9,963 nucleotides of DNA from contig CAMBEY010000091.1 of NCBI GenBank assembly GCA_945865705.1, positions 1 through 9,963 on the forward strand, read 5' to 3'. The notes below the pieces were generated by a model. That model was not told the origin of the DNA and made no database searches. It saw only the letters and a list, made by a program, of their open reading frames with translations. Below, piece after piece: positions 1-6,516 of this stretch. Made by a program: the position numbers and the translations under genes. Source of the stretch: Candidatus Sulfopaludibacter sp. SbA3 (GTDB lineage: Bacteria; Acidobacteriota; Terriglobia; 2-12-FULL-54-10). The first letter of the stretch is position 1, and each line of letters starts with the position of its first letter.

Positions 1-15
1 CTCTATGCGCGGCAA

Positions 16-35
16 CCCCGGGCTTACGCCCGGGG
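16..35. repeat. GC-rich hairpin, intergenic repeat remnant
   Basis: Perfect 8-bp stem CCCCGGGC (16-23) with GCCCGGGG (28-35) around a TTAC loop. No T tract follows on either strand, so it does not look like a normal intrinsic terminator. From general memory, similar CCCCGGGC-TTAC-type repeats are scattered between genes in acidobacteria and planctomycetes, so I read it as a dispersed repeat copy. It lies downstream of the GHMP kinase gene. Confidence 0.5.
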
Positions 36-48
36 CTACTATCTGCCC

Positions 49-62
49 GCCCCTACCGGGGC
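49..62. repeat. Second small GC hairpin next to the first
   Basis: Perfect 5-bp stem GCCCC (49-53) with GGGGC (58-62), loop TACC, only 13 nt from the hairpin at 16-35. It probably belongs to the same repeat cluster. No T tract is present. Confidence 0.35.
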
Positions 63-72
63 TCAAAACGGC

Positions 73-97
73 ATCTTCGACCGTGCTCAGGATGAAC
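73..97 (-). repeat. Degenerate copy of the 'ATCCTGAGC...GA' repeat family
   Basis: Read on the minus strand this stretch contains TCATCCTGAGC followed by GGTCGA and AGAT. It resembles the repeat at 9941-9963 (TCATCCTGAGC, then GCGA, then AGG) but its centre has diverged and one outer-stem base appears to be missing. The assignment rests on visual similarity only. Confidence 0.4.
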
Positions 98-116
98 TTC
101 TGTTAAATGAGGTTCT

Positions 117-133
117 AAATGTCTGGGACATTT
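117..133. repeat. Short inverted repeat downstream of the GHMP kinase gene
   Basis: AAATGTC (117-123) and GACATTT (127-133) form a perfect 7-bp stem with a 3-nt loop. It lies 67 nt beyond the kinase stop codon. There is no run of T after it on the minus strand, so a terminator role is doubtful. It could be the edge of a decayed mobile element, but nothing else supports that. Confidence 0.35.
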
Positions 134-199
134 CAGACTGACCCACTACCGAGTGTTTGAGCGTTTTCCGTGGTGGCGTATCGGAGCCGCGATCGGTCG

Positions 200-1240
200 C
201 TATTTCTCCGTCAGTACCTGCAACCCGCGCGGCGCGACGCGCGCCGGAAGAATCTGCGCCCGCGCCGCCGTCAACGCCGCCGCCACCCGGCCCTTGGCTT
301 CCGGATCCACCAGAAACGCGATGCACCCGCCGCCGCCTGCTCCGCAGGCCTTCCCCGCCCGCGCGCCGTTGCTTTTCGCGATGTCGATCAGCCGGTCGAT
401 CTGTTCCGTGGTGATGCCCGGCCAAGCCTTCTTGCGCGCCGCCCAATCCGCCCCGGCCAGCCGCGCCACCGCGCGCCAGTCGTGTTCGATCAACGCTAAC
501 CGCATCTCCGCCGCGATCGCCGCGATGCGCGCGAAGTGGCGGACCACGTCGCGCCGCCCGTCGATGTACGCCTTCTCCACTTCCCAGTTATTGATCCCTG
601 ATTGCCGCGACTGCCCCGTGTAACACAGCACGAAGCGCGCGTTCATTTCGTCAGCGGCGACCGGGAGCTTTTCCGGCTCGATGCCGTGCGGCGTCAGATG
701 AATCGCCTGCAAGCCGCCGAACATCGCGGAGTAGTAATCCTGCTCGCCGGCGGGCACGCCGAGCACCTGCGACTCCACGTTGCGCGCAATCTCGATCAGC
801 TTCCCCGGCGCGAATTTCTTGCCCGTGAAGCGCGCGAGCGCCCCGCAAATCGCGATGTTCAGAGCCGATGATCCGCCCAGCCCCGAGCCGGCGGGCACGC
901 CCGACTCCATCTCCAGCGTGAGTCCCTGCTTTGCATTTAGATGCGGGGCGAATGCACGAATCAGCAGCGCGGGCAGCGGCAACTTGAGCTTCTTCGCGCG
1001 CGCAACGCGCAGCAATTCATCGAACGACGCGAACGTCTCGCCGCGTTTCAGATCGCGCGAGACAACTTCGATCCGTCCGTCACGGCGACCACCTTCCTTA
1101 GAAGACACGCGGCAGCGCGCATAGCAATCAATCGCAAAATTAACCGTCTGAGAATTTTCGTGGAATAAGTAGAGCGGCCAGATGTCGAGCGTCCCGCCCG
1201 ACAAATCCACCCGCGCCGGTGCCTGTGAGGTAATGGTCAT
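200..1240 (-). CDS. GHMP-family sugar kinase (HddA/galactokinase-like)
   Basis: A 346-residue cytosolic small-molecule kinase that transfers the ATP gamma-phosphate to a sugar or sugar-phosphate hydroxyl. All three GHMP motifs are present: motif 1 APARVDLSGGTLDIWP (residues 7-22, substrate side), motif 2 SGVPAGSGLGGSSAL (113-126, the phosphate-binding loop) and motif 3 AGKACGAGGGGCIAFL (295-310). A PAGEQD segment (163-168) and CYTGQSRQSG (206-215) recall the heptose-7-phosphate kinase (HddA) branch, which feeds GDP-heptose for surface polysaccharide. The substrate is inferred; galactokinase- or mevalonate-type activities cannot be excluded. Start is ATG with AAAGG five bases upstream. That ribosome-binding site overlaps the stop codon of the PIN toxin gene 8 nt upstream, so the kinase is probably translated from the toxin-antitoxin transcript. 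Stop is TAG. No heptose-pathway partner gene lies within the window. Confidence 0.85.
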   Translation of the reverse strand: MTITSQAPARVDLSGGTLDIWPLYLFHENSQTVNFAIDCYARCRVSSKEGGRRDGRIEVVSRDLKRGETFASFDELLRVARAKKLKLPLPALLIRAFAPHLNAKQGLTLEMESGVPAGSGLGGSSALNIAICGALARFTGKKFAPGKLIEIARNVESQVLGVPAGEQDYYSAMFGGLQAIHLTPHGIEPEKLPVAADEMNARFVLCYTGQSRQSGINNWEVEKAYIDGRRDVVRHFARIAAIAAEMRLALIEHDWRAVARLAGADWAARKKAWPGITTEQIDRLIDIAKSNGARAGKACGAGGGGCIAFLVDPEAKGRVAAALTAARAQILPARVAPRGLQVLTEK

Positions 1241-1248
1241 ACGAACCT

Positions 1249-1638
1249 TTATGGAAATACGGCTTCCACGCCTTTGATCCGCTTCCCGGATCGAACCAGT
1301 TTCCGGTCAAAGGTTACAAACTGGGTTGAATCGCCAGAACTGGCCAGATGCAGGGCGTCGGCAAACTCCAGGCCGGACTGGAACCAGCGCAAGGCTTTCT
1401 CCACGGCAGCTTCGTCCTCCACAGTTACCGTGGGAAGACCCGCAATAGCTTTCAGCGCCTCCGCACAGGAAGCGGAAGAGTAACTATACGTCGCCCGCAA
1501 CACCCATTCGGTTTCGAGCAGGACGGATTTGGCAACCCAGACAGCTTCCCGCTGAATCAGCGCCCTGGCTTGTTCGGCCTGACGCAGGTCATCCCGCACC
1601 AAATAGCGGACGACTACGTTAGTATCGACCGCGCGCAT
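1249..1638 (-). CDS. vapC: PIN-domain ribonuclease toxin (VapC-type)
   Basis: A 129-residue single PIN domain, the usual length for VapC toxins, which are Mg-dependent RNases that cut tRNA or rRNA when freed from their antitoxin. The acidic metal-binding residues are in place: Asp5 in the N-terminal VDTNVVVRYL strand, Glu42 in LLETEWVL, Asp94 in FADALHLA and Asp111 in TFDRKL. The catalytic site looks intact, so the toxin should be functional. The ATG start lies 20 nt inside the end of the antitoxin gene in another frame, the classic coupled arrangement that keeps antitoxin ahead of toxin. Stop is TAA, and its bases form part of the ribosome-binding site of the downstream sugar kinase. Family assignment is firm; the RNA target cannot be told from sequence. 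Confidence 0.9.
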   Translation of the reverse strand: MRAVDTNVVVRYLVRDDLRQAEQARALIQREAVWVAKSVLLETEWVLRATYSYSSASCAEALKAIAGLPTVTVEDEAAVEKALRWFQSGLEFADALHLASSGDSTQFVTFDRKLVRSGKRIKGVEAVFP

Positions 1639-1885
1639 GGCGCTCCTTGACGACCTTCTTGATCGCGTTGGCCATTTGCCGCAACGTTTTGGGCTTGCCC
1701 TTATACTTCAGCATTCCATACACTTCATCAAACTTGGTGGGCGGAAACGGCTTCACCGGACGCAGGAGAACACCTTCGGAGACCGCCTCAACGGAGAACT
1801 CCGTCCCCGCATCCCAATGCCGCGCATCCCGCACGGACTTGGGAAGTATCAGTTGGCCTTTGGATGAAAGCCTGGTGGTTTCCAC
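1619..1885 (-). CDS. vapB: AbrB/MazE-fold antitoxin of the VapBC pair
   Basis: An 88-residue protein with an N-terminal SpoVT/AbrB swapped-hairpin DNA-binding domain (about residues 3-45, with TRLSSKGQLILPKSVRD as the diagnostic strand-turn). A basic C-terminal part (46-88, with DEVYGMLKYKGKPKTL) likely wraps the PIN toxin. It should neutralise the toxin and repress its own promoter. The start is GTG. I chose it because a strong AAAGGAGG ribosome-binding site sits six bases upstream (1892-1899) and no in-frame ATG lies near the N-terminus. The gene overlaps the toxin gene by 20 nt. A near-consensus promoter and an 11-nt-period direct repeat lie immediately upstream. Confidence 0.9.
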   Translation of the reverse strand: METTRLSSKGQLILPKSVRDARHWDAGTEFSVEAVSEGVLLRPVKPFPPTKFDEVYGMLKYKGKPKTLRQMANAIKKVVKERHARGRY

Positions 1886-1891
1886 GGTGCG

Positions 1892-1899
1892 CCTCCTTT
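1892..1899 (-). promoter_or_regulatory. Strong ribosome-binding site of the vapB GTG start
   Basis: AAAGGAGG on the minus strand, six bases before the GTG at 1885-1883. This nearly full anti-SD match decides the start, and suits an antitoxin that must be made in excess over its toxin. Confidence 0.8.
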
Positions 1900-1918
1900 A
1901 AGTAAGATTAAAGTAAGA
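1900..1918 (-). promoter_or_regulatory. Candidate autoregulatory operator (direct repeat)
   Basis: The octamer TCTTACTT occurs twice on the minus strand (1918-1911 and 1907-1900), separated by TAA, giving an 11-nt period or about one helical turn. The two units agree at 10 of 11 positions. They cover the predicted transcription start (about 1914) and run up to the ribosome-binding site. AbrB-type antitoxins repress their own operon, so this is a plausible binding site; its use as an operator is inference. Confidence 0.5.
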
Positions 1919-1920
1919 CG

Positions 1921-1949
1921 ATTATAAAGGATTGCACATCGATTGTCCA
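1921..1949 (-). promoter_or_regulatory. Sigma-70-type promoter of the vapBC-kinase operon
   Basis: On the minus strand, a -35 box TGGACA (1949-1944, 5 of 6 to consensus), a 17-nt spacer and a -10 box TATAAT (1926-1921, perfect). Predicted start is near 1914, leaving a leader of about 29 nt before the GTG. This is the best promoter match in the window. Confidence 0.75.
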
Positions 1950-1993
1950 GCGGCCCGCGCATGCCGTCTGCGATTGAATTTCCCTGATGAAGC

Positions 1994-2806
1994 CTAATCG
2001 CACGAATTATCGCCAGCGAGACTTAAGGTTATATTTTCCGGGTACGTAGATCGGAGGAACGAAATGACTCGCTCGACTCTCACTACCTCCAAGAGTTGCT
2101 CGTCCGGATAGTAATGCGTAGCAATTCCTGCCAGTTCCAAATTGGCGTGCCAGATTCCAGATGAGATAATCCGACGGAACCAAACCCCTGCACCGCTGAT
2201 CCCACGTGCGTGTATACCGTCGGTGGAAAATTCATGTCTCGCCAAGAAGTGGTTCGCGGGAGAGTGATTATGCAAGGGACGAGGTTGTTCAATAAACGTT
2301 GCTTGGATGCTCAGGAATGCTGCCATTGCTCCTTGGCCGACCGGGTGGCCAAGGTCGGAGGGGTAACCCGCTACAATAACCATTTCACCTGGCTGTGGCG
2401 TTGAGGCATCACCATCCAGCGCGTGAAAACGTAAATTATCAATGCCCGTCGGGGGAACATCCAAATCCAGGAGGGCTAAATCTTCAGCTTCGCTGAGCAC
2501 AACGGCGCAAACGGGTAGCCGCCTTCGGCTCTCAAGCCCAATGTTGGCGGGGTTGACATCCTGCACAGCATGAGTATTTAAGGTTCCATCCGGCCTTAAG
2601 TAGAACCACAGTTCTTCAGGTGGAGTCCCTTCAACGACATGCTTTGCAGTAAGAATGAGCGAATGCTTATGCCACCTTACTACAGCACCGGTTCCAATCC
2701 CTTGCTCACAGTCTCCCGCACTGGACCTAGTAATTATTCCTACGGTATGCCAAGGGACTGCTTCCTTGAGTGCCTCCGCAGCTGCATCTTGTATTGCGTC
2801 AGACAT
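1994..2806 (-). CDS. Trypsin-like serine protease, cytoplasmic, orphan
   Basis: A 270-residue protein with a chymotrypsin/trypsin fold. The full catalytic triad is visible: His56 in ILTAKHVVEG, Asp109 in SEAEDLALLDL and Ser204 in RGISGAGVW, with the oxyanion glycine in place. LAGIATHYY (225-233) matches the strand that lines the substrate pocket. There is no signal peptide, lipobox or membrane segment, and no PDZ domain, so it is not a typical DegP/HtrA periplasmic protease and probably acts in the cytoplasm. The ATG start follows a weak ribosome-binding site (AAGG ten bases upstream). By eye the gene is less GC-rich than secA and the genes to the right, hinting at separate acquisition. It sits upstream of vapBC on the same strand with its own spacing. 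The substrate is unknown; proteases of this kind also occur as effectors of defence or stress modules, but no partner gene is visible. Confidence 0.75.
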   Translation of the reverse strand: MSDAIQDAAAEALKEAVPWHTVGIITRSSAGDCEQGIGTGAVVRWHKHSLILTAKHVVEGTPPEELWFYLRPDGTLNTHAVQDVNPANIGLESRRRLPVCAVVLSEAEDLALLDLDVPPTGIDNLRFHALDGDASTPQPGEMVIVAGYPSDLGHPVGQGAMAAFLSIQATFIEQPRPLHNHSPANHFLARHEFSTDGIHARGISGAGVWFRRIISSGIWHANLELAGIATHYYPDEQLLEVVRVERVISFLRSTYPENITLSLAGDNSCD

Positions 2807-2817
2807 TCCCTATCAAC

Positions 2818-2847
2818 CTTATAGCACCCATTCACCAACGCCTACAA
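2818..2847 (-). promoter_or_regulatory. Possible extended -10 promoter of the serine protease gene
   Basis: On the minus strand, TGC precedes a TATAAG box (2823-2818), an extended -10 pattern, with a poor -35 box TTGTAG (2847-2842) 18 nt upstream. The predicted start lies only about five bases before the ATG, so the leader would be very short. Weak evidence. Confidence 0.3.
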
Positions 2848-2949
2848 ATGGATTTCCTTAACGACAATTAGCCGATTTTCACTTTTCCAACTTTCCACTT
2901 GAACCCTAAAATTTGTTCACGGTCACTGACCTTGAGTAGCGGGCCGCAC

Positions 2950-5900
2950 CTACGCCCCGTGGCACTTTTTGTATTTTTTTCCGCTGCCACAGGGGCAGGG
3001 GTCGTTGCGGCCAACTTTGTCGCCGGTGCGCTGCACGGTTTTTGACGCTGGCTCGGCCGCGCCGTCGTCGGCGCCTTGCAGAATTAAATCGGCCTGCGAG
3101 CGCTGCTGCTTACGCTCAATCTCCTTCACCTGTTGCTCTTCCTCCACCGGCTGCATCAGGAACAGGAAGCGCAGACCCTCTTCGTCGATGCGCGCGCGCA
3201 GCTCGGTGAACATCTTGAACGACTCTTTTTTGTACTCGACCAACGGGTCCTTCTGCCCGTAACCGCGCAGGCCGATGCCGTCCTTCAGATCGTCCATGGC
3301 CAGCAGATGCGTCTTCCACTGCGCGTCCACCACTTGCAGCAGGATCACGCGCTCGGCGTGCCGCATCACCTGCGGAGTCAGCGCGGCTTCCTTCTCTTCA
3401 TACTTCTTCACCAGCTTGGCGTAAATCGATTCCTTCAACGCCTCCACTCCGTGATCCATGTCCGCGGGCTCATGCTTCAGGTCCAGGCCAAACTGGCCAA
3501 AGATCACGTTGCGCAGCCCGTCCATGTTCCACTGATCGGGATGCGCGTCCTTCGGGCAATGGTCGTCCACCAGATCGGAAAGCACGTCTTCCGTGAGGTC
3601 CATCACATACTCGCTGTGGTCTTCTTTATCGAGCAACTGCGCGCGCTGCCCGTAGATGGCCTCGCGCTGCTTGTTCATTACGTCGTCGTATTCCAGCAGA
3701 TGCTTGCGCGCCTCGAAGTTCTGACCTTCCACGGCCTTCTGCGCCGCCTCAATGCGCCGGCTAATCAGGCCCGACTCAATCGGCACACCCTCCTCCATGC
3801 CCAGCCGCTTCATGATGTTGCTGATATTCTCGCTGGCAAAGATGCGCATCAGGTTATCTTCAAGCGACAAATAAAAGCGCGAGCTGCCGGGATCGCCCTG
3901 GCGTCCGGCGCGCCCGCGAAGCTGGTTGTCCACTCGCCGCGACTCGTGCCGCTCCGTGCCGATGATGTGCAGTCCGCCCATCGCCACCACTTCGTCGTGC
4001 TCCTGCTTGACCTCTGGCGTAAAGCGCGAAACCGCTTCCTGCATCTGCTCGGGCGTCGCCGTCTCCGGCGGGATGTTCTGCTTGCGCAGCCAGTCGCGCG
4101 CCATGAACTCCGCGTTGCCGCCCAACAAAATATCCGTGCCGCGACCGGCCATGTTGGTGGAAATGGTCGCCGCGCCCTTGCGCCCGGCCTGCGCAACAAT
4201 CTCGGCCTCGCGCGCGTGCTGCTTGGCGTTCAACACCGAGTGCTTGATGCCGCCCTTCTTCAACATTTCGCTCAGCCGCTCGGATTTTTCTACCGACGTA
4301 GTGCCCACCAGCACGGGCTGGCCCTTCTCCTGCAACTCGCGTATCTCCTCGACCACCGCGTTGTACTTCTCGCGCTCCGTGCGATAGACCATGTCGGGAT
4401 TTTCCACGCGCCGCAGCTCGCGGTTGGTGGGGATCACGACCACTTCCAGGTTGTAAATTTTCTCGAACTCCGCCGCTTCCGTCTCCGCCGTGCCGGTCAT
4501 GCCGGAAAGCTTGTTGTACATGCGGAAATAATTTTGGAAGGTGATGGTCGCCAGCGTTTGCGTCTGCCGCTCGATCTTCGCGCCTTCCTTGGCCTCCACC
4601 GCCTCGTGCAATCCATCCGACCAGCGGCGGCCCGGCATTAGACGTCCGGTGAACTCATCCACGATGACCACGGCGTTGTCCAGGACCACGTACTCGTCGT
4701 CCTTCTCGTAGAGCACGTAGGCCTTCAGCAGTTGCCGAATCGACTCGTTCTTGATCCAGCGCTGCTCGGCAAGCTTCGGCACGCGCTGCACCAATTCCGC
4801 CTTCTCTGCATCATCGATGTCAGTGCGCGCTTCAATTTTCTTGATCTGATCATCGATGTCCAGAATCTGGAACGTGTCGAAAGTCTCCTGCATCTCACGC
4901 AGCATTCGAGCCTTTTGCTCGTCGCTGATGTCGCTGCGCTGCTCGATTAGCTGCGCCTGGAAGGCCATCTCGGAGCGCGACAGATCGTCGTTCAACGCGG
5001 CGGCCAGCACGGCACGGCCCGAATTATGCAGATCGACAATGTGATTCTTCTCGTTCACCGTAAAGTAGAGCGGCTCCAGCAACTCGCGCTCGAAGTCGCC
5101 GCCTACGCGCTTTTCCAGGCGCGCGACAATCTGCTTCGTCTCGTTGTCCTCGAGCAGCTCCATCATCGGCTTGAACTTCGGCACGCCGCGCTTGATCTGC
5201 ACAATCTTCTGCGCAGCCAGCTCCTGATCGTCCTCGTCGCCCTCGAACAGTTTCTTCGCTTCCTCCAGCCACCCGCTCACCAACGTAATTTGTTTATTGA
5301 CCAGCCGCTCCACCAGCGGCTTCAGCTCCTTGTAAAATACGGGCTGCGTTACGTCGGAGAGTCCGCTGATGATCAGCGGCGTGCGCGCCTCGTCAATCAG
5401 GATCGAGTCCACTTCGTCGACGATGGCAAAGTTGTGCCGGCGCTGCACGCAGTCGTTCAGGTTGAACTTCATGTTGTCGCGCAGATAGTCGAAGCCAAAC
5501 TCGTTGTTGGTGCCGTAGGTGATGTCGCAGGCGTAGGCCTCGCGGCGCTGCTGGTCGGAGAGATCATGCACGATCACGCCGACGGTCAGGCCCAGCGCCT
5601 TGTAGAGCCGCCCCATCCACTCCGAGTCGCGCCGCGCCAGATAGTCATTCACCGTTACCACGTGAACGCCCTTGCCGTCGAGCGCGTTCAGATACGCCGG
5701 CAGCGTGGCCACCAGCGTTTTGCCTTCGCCGGTCTTCATCTCGGCGATTTTGCCCGAATGCAGCACCATGCCGCCGATCAACTGCACGTCAAAGTGGCGC
5801 ATGTTGAGGAAGCGCCGCCCGGCCTCGCGCGCCACGGCGAAGGCCTCGTAGAGCAAGTCGTCGAGCGTCTCGCCTTTGCCGTTTGCACCCTTGGCCAGAC

Positions 5901-6057
5901 GCGCGCGGAACTCCGCCGTCTTGCCCCGCAGCTGCTCGTCAGAGAGCAGCTCCATCGCGGACTCCAGAGCGTTGATCTGCGCGACGCGCGGAACCAGCAG
6001 CTTCATCTCGCGGTCGTGCTTGGTGCCAAAAACCTTGGCCAGTAGATTGCCAATCAT
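2950..6057 (-). CDS. secA: Protein translocase ATPase SecA
   Basis: The motor ATPase of the Sec pathway, which docks at SecYEG on the inner face of the membrane and drives unfolded preproteins through the channel. Seen in order: Walker A MKTGEGKT (residues 107-114), DEVD (214-217) followed by IDEARTP (221-227), the preprotein-crosslinking region, VDEFTGRLMPGRR (466-478), GTTSVEKSE (585-593), NMAGRGTDI (635-643), the second-half helicase motif QLRGRAGRQGDPGSS (712-726), the scaffold segment LLEYDDVMNKQR (787-798), and a C-terminal zinc-binding tail with Cys1021, Cys1023, Cys1032 and His1033. At 1035 residues it is longer than the 901 of E. coli. The extra length is mainly between IDEARTP and VDEFTGR (about 245 residues apart) and in the wing/scaffold part. 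The frame is intact. The ATG has no close ribosome-binding site; AAGGA lies about 18 bases upstream. It has its own promoter and no operon partner here. Confidence 0.98.
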   Translation of the reverse strand: MIGNLLAKVFGTKHDREMKLLVPRVAQINALESAMELLSDEQLRGKTAEFRARLAKGANGKGETLDDLLYEAFAVAREAGRRFLNMRHFDVQLIGGMVLHSGKIAEMKTGEGKTLVATLPAYLNALDGKGVHVVTVNDYLARRDSEWMGRLYKALGLTVGVIVHDLSDQQRREAYACDITYGTNNEFGFDYLRDNMKFNLNDCVQRRHNFAIVDEVDSILIDEARTPLIISGLSDVTQPVFYKELKPLVERLVNKQITLVSGWLEEAKKLFEGDEDDQELAAQKIVQIKRGVPKFKPMMELLEDNETKQIVARLEKRVGGDFERELLEPLYFTVNEKNHIVDLHNSGRAVLAAALNDDLSRSEMAFQAQLIEQRSDISDEQKARMLREMQETFDTFQILDIDDQIKKIEARTDIDDAEKAELVQRVPKLAEQRWIKNESIRQLLKAYVLYEKDDEYVVLDNAVVIVDEFTGRLMPGRRWSDGLHEAVEAKEGAKIERQTQTLATITFQNYFRMYNKLSGMTGTAETEAAEFEKIYNLEVVVIPTNRELRRVENPDMVYRTEREKYNAVVEEIRELQEKGQPVLVGTTSVEKSERLSEMLKKGGIKHSVLNAKQHAREAEIVAQAGRKGAATISTNMAGRGTDILLGGNAEFMARDWLRKQNIPPETATPEQMQEAVSRFTPEVKQEHDEVVAMGGLHIIGTERHESRRVDNQLRGRAGRQGDPGSSRFYLSLEDNLMRIFASENISNIMKRLGMEEGVPIESGLISRRIEAAQKAVEGQNFEARKHLLEYDDVMNKQREAIYGQRAQLLDKEDHSEYVMDLTEDVLSDLVDDHCPKDAHPDQWNMDGLRNVIFGQFGLDLKHEPADMDHGVEALKESIYAKLVKKYEEKEAALTPQVMRHAERVILLQVVDAQWKTHLLAMDDLKDGIGLRGYGQKDPLVEYKKESFKMFTELRARIDEEGLRFLFLMQPVEEEQQVKEIERKQQRSQADLILQGADDGAAEPASKTVQRTGDKVGRNDPCPCGSGKKYKKCHGA

Positions 6058-6127
6058 GTTGTACGGAACCCGATTCCTTGCCCTTGACTTTGTCTTATGT
6101 TGGGCAATGCCGAGATGCTAAAGCTCA

Positions 6128-6157
6128 ATTATAGAGGCCAGCGCCGCCGCGCGGCAA
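6128..6157 (-). promoter_or_regulatory. Likely secA promoter
   Basis: On the minus strand, -35 TTGCCG (6157-6152, 4 of 6), an 18-nt spacer and -10 TATAAT (6133-6128, perfect). Start would be near 6121, giving a leader of about 64 nt. I see no SecM-like upstream reading frame in that leader. Confidence 0.6.
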
Positions 6158-6222
6158 GACACGGAACCATTTCTATGCTTAGGCCATTTTCATGGTCAGG
6201 GTAGAGGACGCGTCGTCAAGCG

Positions 6223-6309
6223 AAACAGAGCCGCGACCGGAAGGGAGCGGTTCGGCGCAGTCTGGCGTGCCCCATGAGCAACCGCTCCCTTCCGGTCGCG
6301 GCTCTGTTT
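6223..6309. repeat. BIME-like inverted pair of repeat family A
   Basis: A perfect 30-bp inverted repeat (6223-6252 and 6280-6309) with a 27-nt loop. Each arm contains a 20-nt core (6231-6250 and, inverted, 6282-6301) that is itself a hairpin: CCGC/GCGG, a tandem GA/GA mismatch, CC/GG and a GGAA tetraloop. Two head-to-head copies of a small palindrome are the layout of REP/BIME elements. It lies between the divergent secA and transglutaminase promoters and has no T tract, so it is unlikely to be a terminator. Another copy lies at 7207-7233. Confidence 0.85.
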
Positions 6310-6358
6310 GCTCTATACCATCTGTAAATACGGTCTAGCCAGCGCGCCATCTATCGGT

Positions 6359-6444
6359 TGTCATTCCGAGCGTAGCGAGGAATCTGCTTTTGGTTTCACT
6401 TGACGGAATGCAAAAGCAGATTCCTCGCTACGCTCGGAATGACA
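6359..6444. repeat. BIME-like inverted pair of repeat family B
   Basis: A perfect 34-bp inverted repeat (6359-6392 and 6411-6444) with an 18-nt loop. The core of each arm (6363-6383 and, inverted, 6420-6440) folds by itself: outer stem ATTCC/GGAAT, tandem GA/GA, GC/GC and a GTA triloop. The GCGTAGC centre (6370-6376) matches the GCGNAGC class of very stable DNA mini-hairpins. A variant copy is found at 9941-9963 and a decayed one near 73-97. Confidence 0.85.
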
Positions 6445-6478
6445 GCCTAATCGAATAATCACCAAATCCAATTATCAA

Positions 6479-6508
6479 TTGACACGGGCCGCTACCGCAT
6501 TGTGCAAT
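6479..6508 (+). promoter_or_regulatory. Possible promoter of the transglutaminase-like gene
   Basis: Perfect -35 TTGACA (6479-6484), an 18-nt spacer and a weaker -10 TGCAAT (6503-6508, 4 of 6). The predicted start near 6515 lies downstream of the GTG at 6502 and almost on the ATG at 6517. If the promoter is real, translation begins at 6517 (leaderless) or at the ATG at 6529. Confidence 0.45.
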
Positions 6509-6516
6509 GTCAGATT

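Larger units (their letters stand above)
6058..6501. other. Divergent intergenic region between secA and the transglutaminase gene
   Basis: This 444-nt stretch holds the secA leader and promoter (6058-6157), the family A inverted pair, a 49-nt unmatched spacer (6310-6358), the family B inverted pair, and a possible plus-strand promoter beginning near 6479. I see no convincing coding frame and no tRNA- or riboswitch-like fold beyond the repeats. Confidence 0.7.

Noticed and set aside
153..623. Plus-strand frame opposite the GHMP kinase
   Set aside because: The minus-strand kinase has all three family motifs; the antisense product is low-complexity and unrecognisable.
3133..4641. Long plus-strand open frame of 502 codons opposite secA
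   Set aside because: It lies entirely antisense to the well-supported secA gene, its product is Leu/His/Arg-rich without any recognisable motif, and the openness follows from the GC-rich codon pattern of secA.
5026..6045. Plus-strand open frame of 339 codons opposite the N-terminal half of secA
   Set aside because: Same reasoning: antisense shadow, no domain, no ribosome-binding site or promoter.
6223..6444. Inverted repeats as intrinsic terminators
   Set aside because: They lie upstream of both divergent genes, not downstream, and neither hairpin is followed by a T tract on either strand.
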